The notes under the pieces: generated by a model
What the model was told of the DNA's origin: nothing
Database searches by the model: none
Seen by the model: only the letters and a program-made list of their open reading frames with translations
Program-made: the position numbers and the translations under genes
NCBI RefSeq assembly: GCF_030538695.1
Contig: NZ_JAUNTN010000006.1
Span: forward strand, 62,001 to 126,000
Direction: 5' to 3'
Length of the DNA stretch: 64,000 nt
From: Paracoccus sp. (in: a-proteobacteria)
GTDB lineage: Bacteria > Pseudomonadota > Alphaproteobacteria > Rhodobacterales > Rhodobacteraceae
Shown: piece by piece, positions 37,339 to 46,997 of the stretch
Position numbering within the stretch: position 1 is the stretch's first letter
Layout: every line of letters starts with the position of its first letter

Positions 37339-38722
37339 TTTCATCAACAGCGCCATTCCGGTTCTGAACAACGCACTGGGCTGGATGGCCATTCCCGGCA
37401 TTTCGGGCGAAGGGATCGCGCTGATTATGGCCGGTTTGCTGGTCATTGGCCTGTTCATGGGGCATCCGCTGGCCTTTGTGCTGGGCGGCACCGCCGTTCT
37501 GGGGGCCTTCATCGCGGGCAAGCCGATGGTGCTGGGCATCACCATCAACCGCATTTTCGGCGATGTACTGGACAATTTCACCCTGATCGCGATTCCGCTG
37601 TTCGTGCTGATGGCGCGGTTCCTGTCGGACAGCGGCGTCACCGACAAGATGTTCGAGGCGCTGCGGCACCTGATGGCCAATGTGCGCGGGGGCTTGGGCC
37701 TTGCGGTGGTGTTCATCTCGATCCTGCTCGCGGCAACGACCGGGATCATTGGTGCCTCGATCACCGTCATGGGGGTGATGGCGCTGAAACCGATGCTGCA
37801 ATACGGCTATGACAAGAAACTGACCACCGGGCTGATCGGGGCGTCGGGCTGTCTGGGCATCCTGATCCCGCCCTCGATCATGCTGATCCTGATGGCCTCC
37901 TATGCCCCCGGCCTGTCCGTGGGCGAGTTGTTTGCAGGTGCGCTGATCCCCGGTGTGGCACTGGGGCTGATGTATGGGGTCTATGTTTTCCTGCTGGCCA
38001 TTTTCCGCCCCGACATGGCCCCCCGCCTGTCGGAAAGCGAACAGATCAGCCGGTCCGCCATGTGGCAGATGCTGATCGTCGAGGCCGTGCCGCCGCTGAT
38101 CCTGATCCTGGGCATTCTGGGGTCGATGCTGATGGGCATCGCCACCGCGACCGAGGCATCGGCCATCGGCGCCGTGCTGGCGCTGCTGATCGTGATCGTT
38201 CGCGGGCGTTTCACCTGGGCGAATTTCTACAGCGCCTTTCTGGAAACCGGCCGCACCTCGGCGATGATCCTGTTCATCGTTGTGGGCGCGACCGCCTTTA
38301 CCGGCGTGTTCAACATCACCGGCGGGCTAAGCGCGACGCAAAGCCTGATCCGCGGGCTGGCCGACGACCCGAACACGCTGCTGATCGTGATGCTGGTGTC
38401 GGTGTTCATCCTGGGCATGTTCCTTGACTGGACCGGCATCGTGCTGCTGTGCTTTCCGATCTTTCTGCCGATCGTGACGGAAATGGGCGTCAGCCCGCTG
38501 TGGTTCGTGGTGCTGATGGCTGTCGTGCTGCAAACCAGCTTTCTGTCGCCGCCCTTCGGCTATGCGCTGTTCTATATGCGGGCCATATCGCCGCCCAACA
38601 TCACCATGGGCGACATCATCAAAGGGGTGATCCCCTTTATCCTGATGATCCTGTTGATGTGTGCGCTGATCGTGCTGTTCCCGGCGCTGGTCACCTGGCT
38701 GCCTGAAACGCTGTATAAATAG
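37328..38722 (+). CDS. TRAP transporter large permease (DctM type)
   Basis: A 464-residue permease with about twelve hydrophobic segments. Visible: LLVIGLFMGHPLAFVLGGTA and GILIPPSIMLILMASYAPG (loop near the active centre), LGSMLMGIATATEASAIGAV and FLDWTGIVLLCFPIFLPIV. Length and motif order match DctM. It uses a sodium gradient to move a carboxylate or similar substrate delivered by the periplasmic subunit. Overlaps the small permease. Confidence 0.94.
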   Translation: MFTDFINSAIPVLNNALGWMAIPGISGEGIALIMAGLLVIGLFMGHPLAFVLGGTAVLGAFIAGKPMVLGITINRIFGDVLDNFTLIAIPLFVLMARFLSDSGVTDKMFEALRHLMANVRGGLGLAVVFISILLAATTGIIGASITVMGVMALKPMLQYGYDKKLTTGLIGASGCLGILIPPSIMLILMASYAPGLSVGELFAGALIPGVALGLMYGVYVFLLAIFRPDMAPRLSESEQISRSAMWQMLIVEAVPPLILILGILGSMLMGIATATEASAIGAVLALLIVIVRGRFTWANFYSAFLETGRTSAMILFIVVGATAFTGVFNITGGLSATQSLIRGLADDPNTLLIVMLVSVFILGMFLDWTGIVLLCFPIFLPIVTEMGVSPLWFVVLMAVVLQTSFLSPPFGYALFYMRAISPPNITMGDIIKGVIPFILMILLMCALIVLFPALVTWLPETLYK

Positions 38723-38736
38723 TTAACGGAGGAGAG

Positions 38737-39825
38737 ATGATGAAAACCACTTTGCTGACCTGCGCTGCGGTTGCTGCTTTGGCTGCCCCGGCGATGGCGG
38801 ATACCTGGACGATGACCAGCACCTGGCCGTCCTCGCTGGAGCTGGTCGAGAATGACAAGAAGTTTGTCGAAATCGCCAATGCGCTGATCGACCCGGCCGA
38901 TCTGAAGATCGAGTTTTTCGAGGGTGGCGCACTGGTCCCGGCGGGCGAGGTGTTTGGTGCGGTTGAATCCGGCACCATTCAGGCGGGCGGCGATTGGCCG
39001 GGCTATTGGGCCGGGCGCGATGCGGCGTTTTCGCCTCTGGCAACCACGGCCAGCCTGTTCAACGCCGTTGATTACGTTAACTGGATCAAGGGCTGGGGCG
39101 GGGATGAGGTCTATAACGAGGTCTATGGCCGGTTCGGCATGGTCTATCTGCCCTATGCCGTGACGAATAATGAATCGGGCTTCCGCACCGTCAACAAGCC
39201 GATCCGCACCACTGAAGACCTCAAGGGGATGCGCCTGCGGGTTTCGGGGCTGGAGCAAGGCAAGCTGCTTGAGAAACTCGGCGGCAGTCAGGTGTCCATG
39301 GCCGGCGGCGAGATCTATCAGTCGCTTGAACGTGGGGTGATCGACGGGGCGGAATTTTCAACCCCGAACGTTGATCTGTCGGGGGGCTTCCAGCAGGTGA
39401 CGAAATACTGGTCCACGCCGGGCTGGCACCAGTCGTCCTCGGTCTTTGGGGTGATGATTAACAAGGCCGCATGGGACGCGCTGTCGCCAGGGACGCAGGA
39501 AAAACTGAAGATCGCAGCCGATGCGACGATGCTGTGGTCGCTGGCACAGACCGAGAAGCGGGCAACCGAAGCCTATCAGGCATTTCAGGAGGCCGGGACC
39601 GAGATCACCCGTCTGGATGATGCGACGCTGGAAAACATTCAGAACATGGCGAACGAAACCATCGTCGAGGTGTCCTGCGCGAATCCGACCTCAGCCAAGG
39701 TCTATGCGTCGATGCTGACCTATCTGAACGATTATGCCAAATGGCGCGACGCTTCGGCTCCGTTCAATTTGGGCCGCACGCCGGTTGGGCCGGATCTGGC
39801 CAAGATTCAGGAATGTGCGGGCTAA
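38737..39825 (+). CDS. TRAP transporter substrate-binding protein (DctP type)
   Basis: A 362-residue periplasmic binding protein. The signal peptide (about 1-22, LTCAAVAALAAPAMA) is followed by DTWTMTSTWPSSLELVENDK, and the mid-part LKGMRLRVSGLEQGKLLEKL is typical for TRAP binding proteins. The GGDWPGYWAGRD stretch and similar residues place it among DctP proteins for mannitol/ketoacid-like compounds; the ligand is unknown. RBS GGAGGAG; ATG 38737 or 38740. Confidence 0.93.
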   Translation: MMKTTLLTCAAVAALAAPAMADTWTMTSTWPSSLELVENDKKFVEIANALIDPADLKIEFFEGGALVPAGEVFGAVESGTIQAGGDWPGYWAGRDAAFSPLATTASLFNAVDYVNWIKGWGGDEVYNEVYGRFGMVYLPYAVTNNESGFRTVNKPIRTTEDLKGMRLRVSGLEQGKLLEKLGGSQVSMAGGEIYQSLERGVIDGAEFSTPNVDLSGGFQQVTKYWSTPGWHQSSSVFGVMINKAAWDALSPGTQEKLKIAADATMLWSLAQTEKRATEAYQAFQEAGTEITRLDDATLENIQNMANETIVEVSCANPTSAKVYASMLTYLNDYAKWRDASAPFNLGRTPVGPDLAKIQECAG

Positions 39826-39837
39826 GCCTGTTATCCT

Positions 39838-39861
39838 GCGCAGGCCGTTCGCGGCCTGCGC
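39838..39861. terminator. Perfect UUCG-type hairpin between the TRAP and CAP genes
   Basis: GCGCAGGCCG (39838-39847), loop TTCG, CGGCCTGCGC (39852-39861): ten perfect pairs with a UUCG tetraloop in RNA. No T-run follows. It sits between two convergent genes and probably stops transcription from both sides. Confidence 0.75.
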
Positions 39862-39873
39862 GCCCCTTACCCC

Positions 39874-40371
39874 TTAGCTGCGGCAGGGGGCAGCATAAAG
39901 CCCCACCCAATAGAGATAGCCGCCGGGACCATGTGCGACGCCAAAGCCCATGCGGGTCGCCAGCGGGCTTTCCTGATTGACCCGATGATCGGGTGATTCG
40001 CGCCACGCGGCCACCGTTGTCAGCGGCTGATCCGTTCCCCAAGCCACGTTTTCTGCCGAAAAGCAGGCGCGATAGCCGCCCGCCCGCAGCCGTTTCATCG
40101 GTGTGCGCCCACGGCTGTCGGTATGCGAAACCACATTGCGGCGTGCCAGATCGCAAGCATGGCGCTGCGCGGCGGCATTCAACCCCTGATCCAGCGTCAG
40201 TCTGGGCAACCCGGCCTGCTCCCGCATCTGATTCGTGGTCTGAACCAGTGCGTTTACCGCCGACGGCGCAGGGGTTGGGCAGGTCAGTTGCCGGCTGGCA
40301 TGAGCGGGCAGCGCCGTCAGAATCAGCGTCGCCATCAGGAAAAAGGCTGCGGGAATAGCACCAGATTTCAT
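39874..40371 (-). CDS. CAP-domain (SCP/PR1-like) extracytoplasmic protein
   Basis: A 165-residue secreted protein. Signal peptide at about 1-26 (IPAAFFLMATLILTALPAHA), then the CAP core: LDQGLNAAAQRHACDLARRN near 59-78, SHTDSRGRTPMKRLRAGGYR, FSAENVAWG and WRESPDHRVNQES, the usual CAP motifs. These bacterial CAP proteins occur in the periplasm; the activity is unclear. The start is ATG 40369-40371, because an in-frame extension upstream lacks a signal peptide. Confidence 0.88.
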   Translation of the reverse strand: MKSGAIPAAFFLMATLILTALPAHASRQLTCPTPAPSAVNALVQTTNQMREQAGLPRLTLDQGLNAAAQRHACDLARRNVVSHTDSRGRTPMKRLRAGGYRACFSAENVAWGTDQPLTTVAAWRESPDHRVNQESPLATRMGFGVAHGPGGYLYWVGLYAAPCRS

Positions 40372-40526
40372 TCGTAACCTCCGTGTCGCTGCTGTCAGTT
40401 CGACCAGCCATAGCTGATACAAGTTAATACGTCGTAAACGACATGGTATTCCAATAAAACTTTAAGATGAAAAAACGAACCGCGAAAATGGTTGAGCGTG
40501 TCCTTCGGCTGGCTTAGCAGAAAAGG

Positions 40527-41348
40527 ATGAAGATTCTCTTTCTAGGCGATGTGATGGGCCGTGCCGGGCGGCGCGCGATAACCGAGCGGCTGGCCGGGTT
40601 GCGGGCCGAGCTGCGGGCGGATTTCGTTGTGGTGAATGGCGAAAATGCCAGCGGTGGCATGGGCCTGACCGGCGGCCATGCGCAGGCATTGCTGAACGCC
40701 GGGGCCGATGTCGTGACCCTGGGCGATCATGCCTTCGATCAGAAAGACATGCTGACCTTTATCGGCAAGGAGCCGCGCATTTTGCGGCCGATGAACTTTG
40801 CCAAAGACGCGCCGGGCCGGGGTTTCGGTGTGTTCAGCGATGCGCGCGGCCGCAAGGTTCTGGTCGCGCAGGTGTTGGGGCAGGTGTTTATGAAGCGCCC
40901 CTTCGACGACCCGTTCGGGGCGCTGGATCAGGTCTTGCGCGCGCATCCGCCCGGTGGGCTGGTGCAGGCGTCGCTGATTGATTTTCATGCCGAGGCCACC
41001 AGCGAAAAGATGGGGGCCGGGCATTTTTGCGACGGTCGTGCCAGCGTGGTGGTCGGCACCCACACCCATGTGCCGACTGCGGATGCGCAGATCCTGCCGC
41101 GCGGCACCGCTTATCTGTCCGATGCGGGGATGTGCGGCGATTATGACAGCGTGATCGGCATGGAAAAAACCGAGCCATTACGCCGCTTTGTCACTGGTAT
41201 GGTGCGGGAACGCTTTACCCCCGCCGAGGGCGAGGCTACGCTGTCCGGCCTGTTGGTGACGACCGATGACAGAACCGGGCTGGCGACGGCGGTTCAGCCG
41301 ATCCGGCAGGGCGGGCGGCTGGCACCAGCGATGCCTGCAAGCCTCTGA
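40527..41348 (+). CDS. YmdB-like metallophosphoesterase
   Basis: A 273-residue calcineurin-like phosphoesterase of the YmdB/TIGR00282 group. Visible: MKILFLGDVMGRAGRRA (first metal Asp), VVNGENASGGMGLTGGHAQA, VVTLGDHAFDQ, and VGTHTHVPTADAQILPRGTA (last metal histidines). Bacillus YmdB is a cyclic-nucleotide phosphodiesterase tied to biofilm and sporulation, but this alphaproteobacterial member's substrate is not established. RBS GAAAAGGATGAAG overlaps the start. The SLC13 permease gene follows 69 bp downstream. Confidence 0.9.
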   Translation: MKILFLGDVMGRAGRRAITERLAGLRAELRADFVVVNGENASGGMGLTGGHAQALLNAGADVVTLGDHAFDQKDMLTFIGKEPRILRPMNFAKDAPGRGFGVFSDARGRKVLVAQVLGQVFMKRPFDDPFGALDQVLRAHPPGGLVQASLIDFHAEATSEKMGAGHFCDGRASVVVGTHTHVPTADAQILPRGTAYLSDAGMCGDYDSVIGMEKTEPLRRFVTGMVRERFTPAEGEATLSGLLVTTDDRTGLATAVQPIRQGGRLAPAMPASL

Positions 41349-41417
41349 CCTTGCGGAATCCCTTGCGGGATTTTAGCGAATAGGCGAAACAGGGGCGCTG
41401 GAAATCAGGAAAAGACG

Positions 41418-43199
41418 ATGTTCGGATTTGAACTGACAGGGGCCACCGCTGCAATCTCGACGATGTTTGTCATCGCGGGGATGCTGACGCTGTTTGTGCG
41501 TGAGACCTATCCGCCCGAGGTCACGGCGATCCTTGGTGCGGTGGTGCTGCTGGCGCTGGGGATTTTGCCGGTCAGCAGTATCTCGGGGGTGCTGTCGAAC
41601 AGCGCGCCATGGACGATTGCCTTTATGTTCGTGATCGTCGGCGGGCTGGTGCGCACCGGCGCGCTGGAATGGATCGGGCAGAAGGCTGCGGCCCATGCGG
41701 GGGCGCGCCCGGTGATGACGCTGGGGATGATCTCGGTCGTGGTGGTGGCCATGTCGGCTTTCGTCAACAACACGCCGCTGGTCGTAGTGATGATGCCGAT
41801 TTTCATGCAGCTTGCCAAAGAGATGCAGACAGCCCCTTCCAAGCTGTTGATGCCGCTGTCTTATCTGTCGATCCTCGGCGGCACGGTGACGCTGATCGGC
41901 ACCTCGACCAACCTGTTGGTGGACGGGGTGGCGGCCAAGGCAGGGATGGAGCATTTCGGCATTTTCGAAATCACCCCGGTTGGCATTATCATGGCGATTG
42001 TCGGTGTGGGCTATCTGCTGTTGGTTGCGCCGAAGCTGCTGCCGGAGCGGGCCTCGATGTCGGCGCTGTTGTCTGGCACGCGCTCGCAGATGAAGTTCTT
42101 TACCGAGGTGGCGATCCCCGAGGGTTCCAACCTGATTGGCAAGGCGCTGAAGGATGTGGATATTTTCACCCGCCAGCCCGCCCGTGTGATTGACGTGCTG
42201 CGCGGCGATGCCTCGCTGCGGCGCGATCTGGATGCGGTGCTGCTGGAGGCGGGCGACCGTGTGGTGCTGCGCACGCCGATGTCCGAAGTGCTTGGGATTC
42301 AGGCGCATAAAGACCTGCGCAGCGTGGATAAGCTGTCCTCGGTTCAGACCTCGACGGTCGAGGTGCTGATTACGCCGGGCTGCCATATGATCGGCCGCAG
42401 TCTTGGGTCCATGCGGCTGCGGCGGCGCTATGGCGTCTATGTGCTGGCCGCGCATCGCCGTAACCAGAACATTGGCCGTCAGCTTGACGATCTGGTGGTG
42501 CGCGTGGGCGATACGCTGCTGCTGGAGGGCACCGCAGAGGATATTCAACGCCTGTCCGCTGATATGGAGATGGTCGAGGTCGCCGCCCCGACAGAGCGCG
42601 CCTATCGCCGCCGCCACGCGCCCATCGTGGTGCTGACCCTGCTGACGGTGGTGGGGCTGTCGGCGCTGGATGTCGCGCCGATCCTGTTGTTGTCTTTCAT
42701 TGGCATGGCGGTGGTGCTGGTGACGCGCAGTATCGACGCGGACGAGGCTCTTGGCTATGTCGATGGACGGCTGATGGCGCTGATCTTCGGGATGCTGGCC
42801 GTTGGCGCAGGGCTGGAAAACTCGGGCGCGGTCGAGATGATTGTGGGCTGGTTTGCACCCTGGCTGGAAACGCTGCCGTCATGGGCGCTGATTCTGGCGG
42901 TCTATGTGCTGGCCTCGACGCTGACGGAACTGGTGACGAACAATGCCGTGGCGGTGATTATCACCCCGGTGGCGATCACGCTGGGGCATCATCTTGGCGT
43001 TGATCCGCGCGGGCTGGTCGTCGCAGTGATGATGGGGGCCAGCGCCAGCTTTGCGACGCCGATCGGCTATCAGACCAATACGCTGGTTTATGGGCCGGGC
43101 GGCTATCGCTTTGCCGACTTTATCAAGGTGGGGATGCCGCTGAACATTATCATGGCTTTTGTGGCCGCGGCGGCGATTCCGATCTTTTTCCCGCTGTAA
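41418..43199 (+). CDS. SLC13-type permease with TrkA_C domains
   Basis: A 593-residue transporter. Two permease halves flank a cytoplasmic block: residues about 210-300 and 310-390 (KALKDVDIFTRQPARVIDVL, LEAGDRVVLRTPM; and VEVLITPGCHMIGRSLG, LRVGDTLLLEGT) are RCK_C/TrkA_C ligand-sensing domains. The membrane part includes AFVNNTPLVVVMMPIFMQLA and LTELVTNNAVAVIITPVAI, typical of the SLC13/ArsB/NhaD group. The substrate is unknown (anion or sulfate-like). A terminator hairpin follows the stop. Confidence 0.88.
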   Translation: MFGFELTGATAAISTMFVIAGMLTLFVRETYPPEVTAILGAVVLLALGILPVSSISGVLSNSAPWTIAFMFVIVGGLVRTGALEWIGQKAAAHAGARPVMTLGMISVVVVAMSAFVNNTPLVVVMMPIFMQLAKEMQTAPSKLLMPLSYLSILGGTVTLIGTSTNLLVDGVAAKAGMEHFGIFEITPVGIIMAIVGVGYLLLVAPKLLPERASMSALLSGTRSQMKFFTEVAIPEGSNLIGKALKDVDIFTRQPARVIDVLRGDASLRRDLDAVLLEAGDRVVLRTPMSEVLGIQAHKDLRSVDKLSSVQTSTVEVLITPGCHMIGRSLGSMRLRRRYGVYVLAAHRRNQNIGRQLDDLVVRVGDTLLLEGTAEDIQRLSADMEMVEVAAPTERAYRRRHAPIVVLTLLTVVGLSALDVAPILLLSFIGMAVVLVTRSIDADEALGYVDGRLMALIFGMLAVGAGLENSGAVEMIVGWFAPWLETLPSWALILAVYVLASTLTELVTNNAVAVIITPVAITLGHHLGVDPRGLVVAVMMGASASFATPIGYQTNTLVYGPGGYRFADFIKVGMPLNIIMAFVAAAAIPIFFPL

Positions 43200-43207
43200 T
43201 CCCGGCT

Positions 43208-43230
43208 GCGGGGCGCTTGCCCCGCGCCTT
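43208..43230 (+). terminator. Terminator after the SLC13 gene
   Basis: GCGGGGC (43208-43214), loop GCTT, GCCCCGC (43219-43225), then GCCTTT. It separates this gene from the following yebC. Confidence 0.6.
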
Positions 43231-43277
43231 TGCTCGCGCTAGGAACGCGCCAATCCGAAGAACACAGAGGTAATACC

Positions 43278-44021
43278 ATGGCGGGCCATTCCAAATGGGC
43301 CAATATTCAGCACCGCAAAGGTCGTCAGGACGCCGCGCGGTCCAAGCTGTTTTCCAAGCTGGCCAAGGAAATCACCGTTGCCGCAAAGATGGGCGACCCC
43401 GATCCTGAGAAGAACCCGCGTCTGCGCCTTGCGGTCAAGGAAGCGCGCTCGAACTCGGTCCCCAAGGATGTGATCGACCGTGCGATCAAGAAATCGCAGG
43501 GCGGTGACGCGGAAAACTATGATGAGATCCGTTATGAAGGTTACGGCCCGAACGGCATTGCGATCATTGTCGAGGCGATGACCGACAATCGCAACCGCAC
43601 CGCGTCCAATGTGCGCAGCTATTTCACCAAATCGGGCGGTGATCTTGGGCAGACGGGTTCCGTCAGCTTCATGTTCGACCGGGTGGGCGAGATCATGTAT
43701 CCCGCCAGCGTGGGCGATGCCGATACGGTGATGATGGCCGCGATTGAGGCGGGCGCGGATGACGTGGAATCCGATGAGGAAGGCCACTGGATCTATTGTG
43801 CTGACACCGCGCTGAATGAGGTCTCGACCGCGCTTGAGGCCGCGTTGGGCGAATCGGAAACCGCCAAGCTGATCTGGAAGCCGCAGGCCCCGACCGAGAT
43901 CACCAGCCTTGAGGATGCGCAAAAGCTGATGCGCCTGATCGAAACGCTGGAGGATGACGACGACGTGCAGACCGTCACCGGAAATTTCGACCTGTCCGAA
44001 GACGTGGCCGCGCAGTTGTAA
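43278..44021 (+). CDS. YebC/PmpR family transcriptional regulatory protein
   Basis: A 247-residue YebC-type protein. [20 protein letters not shown] is the invariant N terminus, and [20 protein letters not shown] and [18 protein letters not shown] are core text. The family binds DNA near promoters (PmpR) and has also been linked to ribosome function at polyproline stretches. The role here is unknown. Start ATG 43278 is chosen; the frame is open to 43230 without a natural N terminus. An intrinsic terminator follows. Confidence 0.94.
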   Translation: MAGHSKWANIQHRKGRQDAARSKLFSKLAKEITVAAKMGDPDPEKNPRLRLAVKEARSNSVPKDVIDRAIKKSQGGDAENYDEIRYEGYGPNGIAIIVEAMTDNRNRTASNVRSYFTKSGGDLGQTGSVSFMFDRVGEIMYPASVGDADTVMMAAIEAGADDVESDEEGHWIYCADTALNEVSTALEAALGESETAKLIWKPQAPTEITSLEDAQKLMRLIETLEDDDDVQTVTGNFDLSEDVAAQL

Positions 44022-44041
44022 GTGGTCGGCGACATGCGCAG

Positions 44042-44065
44042 AAAGGGGCCGTAACGGCCCCTTTT
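44042..44065 (+). terminator. Intrinsic terminator after yebC
   Basis: AAAGGGGCC (44042-44050), loop GTAAC, GGCCCCTTT (44056-44064) ending in a T-run. The A/T arms make it usable in both directions, which suits the convergent SulP gene. Confidence 0.85.
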
Positions 44066-44078
44066 CCAATGCTCGGGT

Positions 44079-45338
44079 TCAACGATCCGGTGCGGTCCAG
44101 TTTTCGGGGCGCGGCTGGAACCGGCGCAGGATCAAACCAAGCAGCACGCCGGTGCCAATGGCGATGGTCAGATCCGCCAGCACCGTCAGCAACAGCGTGA
44201 TAACCAGCAGGGCAAGCTGCGGGCGGGGCAGGGACAGGTGGTGCCGCCATTTCTGCGGCTCGGTCATGTTCCATGCGGTCAGCAGCAACAGCCCGGCCAG
44301 CGCGGGCATGGCCAGTTGCCCGGCCAGCGGCGCGGCGACGATCATTGTCACCAGCACCGTTGCCGCATGAATGATCCCGGCGACCGGGCTGCGGGCGCCG
44401 GCCTTGATGTTCGTTGCGGTGCGGGCCAGCGCCCCGGTGGCGGGCAGCCCGCCGAACAGGGCGGACCCAAGGTTCGCCGACCCCTGTGCCATGACCTCGG
44501 CATTGGGGCGGTGGCGCTGGCCGGTCATACGATCCGCGACCAGTGCCGACAGCAGCGATTCGACCCCGGCCAGAAAGGCAATGACCAGTGCCGAGGGTAA
44601 CAGCTCGACCAGCCGCGCGACTGAAAGATCGGGGATATGTGGCATGGGCAGGTGGTTGGGCAGATCGCCAAAGCGTGACTGGATCGTATCCACCGGCAAA
44701 TCCAGCGCGACCGCCAGTGCGGATGCCGCCCCGACCGCGACGATCAACCCAGGAAAGCGCGGAAACGCCCTGCGCAGCACGGTAATCAGCGCCACGGTCA
44801 ATGCCGCGATTGCGACCGCAGGCCATGAAACTGTCGCCCGCGCATCCCATAACGCGGCCAGCTTGGGCAGGAACTCGGCCGGGGCCGGTGCGGCAAGGCG
44901 CAGGCCGAACAGATCGGGCAACTGACTGGTGGCAATGATGATACCGATGCCGATGGTGAAACCGTCGATGACAGGTTCCGGCACATATGTCACCAGCCGC
45001 CCAAGGCGCAACAGCCCCGCCGCAATCAGGATCAGCCCGGCCATGAACGTGGCGATGACCAGCCCGCCCATGCCATGCGCGGCGGCAATCCCCGCGACCA
45101 CGACGATAAACGCCCCGGTCGGTCCGCCGATCTGCACCTTTGACCCGCCAAGCGCCGAGATCAGGAACCCGGCCACCACCGCCGTGACCAGCCCCGCACC
45201 CGGCGGTGCACCAGAGGCAATGGCGATGGCAAGGCTCAGCGGGATGGCAACCATGGCGACGGTCACGCCTGCCAGCCCGTCGGCCAGCAGGTCCGCGCGT
45301 TTGTAGCCGATCAGAGAGGACAGAATTTCGGGCTTCAT
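44079..45338 (-). CDS. SulP-type anion transporter without a STAS domain
   Basis: A 419-residue transporter. Visible: LIGYKRADLLADGLAGVTVA, the SulP core SKVQIGGPTGAFIVVVAGIA and GLPATGALARTATNIKAGAR. About eleven to twelve transmembrane segments are predicted. SulP proteins usually end in a cytoplasmic STAS domain of about 100-140 residues; this one stops soon after the last membrane segment (LRRFQPRPENWTAPDR), so the STAS domain is absent. MKPEILSSLIGYKRADLL (ATG 45338) was taken as start. Substrate uncertain. Confidence 0.88.
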   Translation of the reverse strand: MKPEILSSLIGYKRADLLADGLAGVTVAMVAIPLSLAIAIASGAPPGAGLVTAVVAGFLISALGGSKVQIGGPTGAFIVVVAGIAAAHGMGGLVIATFMAGLILIAAGLLRLGRLVTYVPEPVIDGFTIGIGIIIATSQLPDLFGLRLAAPAPAEFLPKLAALWDARATVSWPAVAIAALTVALITVLRRAFPRFPGLIVAVGAASALAVALDLPVDTIQSRFGDLPNHLPMPHIPDLSVARLVELLPSALVIAFLAGVESLLSALVADRMTGQRHRPNAEVMAQGSANLGSALFGGLPATGALARTATNIKAGARSPVAGIIHAATVLVTMIVAAPLAGQLAMPALAGLLLLTAWNMTEPQKWRHHLSLPRPQLALLVITLLLTVLADLTIAIGTGVLLGLILRRFQPRPENWTAPDR

Positions 45339-45384
45339 CTTGGCCCGAAACTTGCATAACCATTGGGGAACGCTCAAGGGTTTT

Positions 45385-45996
45385 ATGATGCTATCCTTTC
45401 CCGACCTGTTAACCGGATTTTTCACCAGCCTGTCGCTGATTCTGGCGATCGGGGCGCAGAACGCCTTTGTGCTGAAGCAAGGGTTGTTGCGTCAGCATGT
45501 ATTTGCGGTCTGCGCCTTTTGCGCGATTTCCGATGCGCTGCTGATTGCTGCCGGAGTGGCCGGGGCCGGGGCGCTGACGCAGCGGGTGCCGTGGCTGATG
45601 CAGGTGATGCGCTGGGGCGGGGCGGCGTTTCTGTTGTGGTATGGCTGGCGCAGTTTCAGGTCTGCGATGGTGGCTGACGCCGCGCTGCGGGCTGAGGGGC
45701 AGGCCCCGCGCAGCCTGTGGGCGACGCTGGGGATTATTGCCGCGCTGACGTGGGCGAACCCGCATGTCTATCTGGATACGGTGGTGCTGGTCGGCTCGAT
45801 CTCGGCGCAGGCGGCGGACCGGCTGGCCTTTGCGGTGGGGGCGATGGCGGCCTCGGGCGTGTTCTTTTTCAGCCTCGGTTATGGGGCGCGGCTGCTGGCC
45901 CCGGTGTTTGCACAGCCCCGCGCGTGGCAGGTGCTGGATGTGCTGGTCGGCGCTATCATGTGGTCGATTGCAGCGGGGCTGATCTTTTACGGCTGA
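45385..45996 (+). CDS. LysE/ArgO-type amino acid exporter
   Basis: A 203-residue membrane protein with about six transmembrane segments. LSLILAIGAQNAFVLKQGLL is the LysE/ArgO signature (GAQNAFVLRQG), followed by TWANPHVYLDTVVLVGS. These export basic amino acids such as arginine and lysine; the specific substrate cannot be read here. ATG 45385 or 45388 may be used. Its end overlaps the end of the convergent choV gene by 10 bp. Confidence 0.9.
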   Translation: MMLSFPDLLTGFFTSLSLILAIGAQNAFVLKQGLLRQHVFAVCAFCAISDALLIAAGVAGAGALTQRVPWLMQVMRWGGAAFLLWYGWRSFRSAMVADAALRAEGQAPRSLWATLGIIAALTWANPHVYLDTVVLVGSISAQAADRLAFAVGAMAASGVFFFSLGYGARLLAPVFAQPRAWQVLDVLVGAIMWSIAAGLIFYG

Positions 45997-46997
45997 TTTT
46001 CAGGGGGCGACCCGGCCAGCCGTGCCAGCAGGCCAGCGCGGGTGATGCGCCCGCCGCCCGCCAGTGGAAGCGCCTCAGTTCCGGCCAGAAGCGCCGCGAC
46101 CTGCTGCAAGGGCATATCCGGGGCGACCGGCTGGCCGCTGGCCTCGCCCGGTTCTGCCAGATCGCCCGCCCGCAGAACCGCCAGCGGGTTCATATGGGCG
46201 ACGAAATCGGCTACATAATCATTGGCGGGCCGGGCGATGATGTCGCGGGCGGTGCCGCACTGGACGATGCGCCCGCCTTCCATCAGCGCGATGCGGTCGC
46301 CCAGTTTGAAGGCTTCGTCCAGATCGTGACTGACAAAGATGATGCTGCGGCGGTTGCGGGCCTGCATCTCCAGCAACTCGTCTTGCAGGCGGGTGCGGAT
46401 CAGCGGGTCCAGCGCACTGAACGGTTCGTCCATCAGCAGAACCGGGGCCTGTGTGGCAAAGGCACGGGCAAGGCCAACGCGCTGCTGCATCCCGCCGGAC
46501 AGCTCGCCCACCTTACAGTCAGCCCAAGCGGCCAGGCCAACGGTGGCCAGTTCTGCATCCACCCGCGCGGCGCGGTCGCGCAGTCCTGCCAGTTCCAGCC
46601 CAAGGCCAACATTATCACGCACGCTGCGCCATGGCAGCAGGCCGAATTGCTGAAACACCATCGACACGCTGCGCAACCGGATGTCGCGCAACAGGCGGGG
46701 GCTGGCCTGCGTGACCGAGACCATGCCGCCGTTGCGCCGGATGCGCACCTCGCCCCGGCACACCGGGTTCAGCGCATTAACCGCCCGCAGCAGGGTCGAT
46801 TTCCCCGATCCCGACAGGCCCATCAGCACAAGGATTTCGCCTTGTGGCAGGGTCAGGCTGCAATCATGCACACCAAGCACCTGTCCGGTTTCGGCTTTGA
46901 TGGTTTCCCGATCCGCACCCGCATCCATCAGCGGCAGGGCGCGTTCGGGGCGTGGGCCGAACACCACGCTGACCCGTTCGAACTCGACCGCGTTCAT
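45987..46997 (-). CDS. choV: Choline/glycine-betaine ABC transporter ATPase
   Basis: A 336-residue ATPase. Walker A GLSGSGKST at 60-68, Q-loop MVFQQFGLLPWRSVRDNVGL, signature ELSGGMQQRVGLARA, Walker B LLMDEPFSALDPLIR and the switch HD in IFVSHDLDEAF are canonical. The long N-terminal part (ALPLMDAG) is the ProV/ChoV type. Together with choW and choX it makes a complete quaternary-amine importer. The start overlaps the choW stop (46994-46997). Confidence 0.93.
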   Translation of the reverse strand: MNAVEFERVSVVFGPRPERALPLMDAGADRETIKAETGQVLGVHDCSLTLPQGEILVLMGLSGSGKSTLLRAVNALNPVCRGEVRIRRNGGMVSVTQASPRLLRDIRLRSVSMVFQQFGLLPWRSVRDNVGLGLELAGLRDRAARVDAELATVGLAAWADCKVGELSGGMQQRVGLARAFATQAPVLLMDEPFSALDPLIRTRLQDELLEMQARNRRSIIFVSHDLDEAFKLGDRIALMEGGRIVQCGTARDIIARPANDYVADFVAHMNPLAVLRAGDLAEPGEASGQPVAPDMPLQQVAALLAGTEALPLAGGGRITRAGLLARLAGSPPENQP

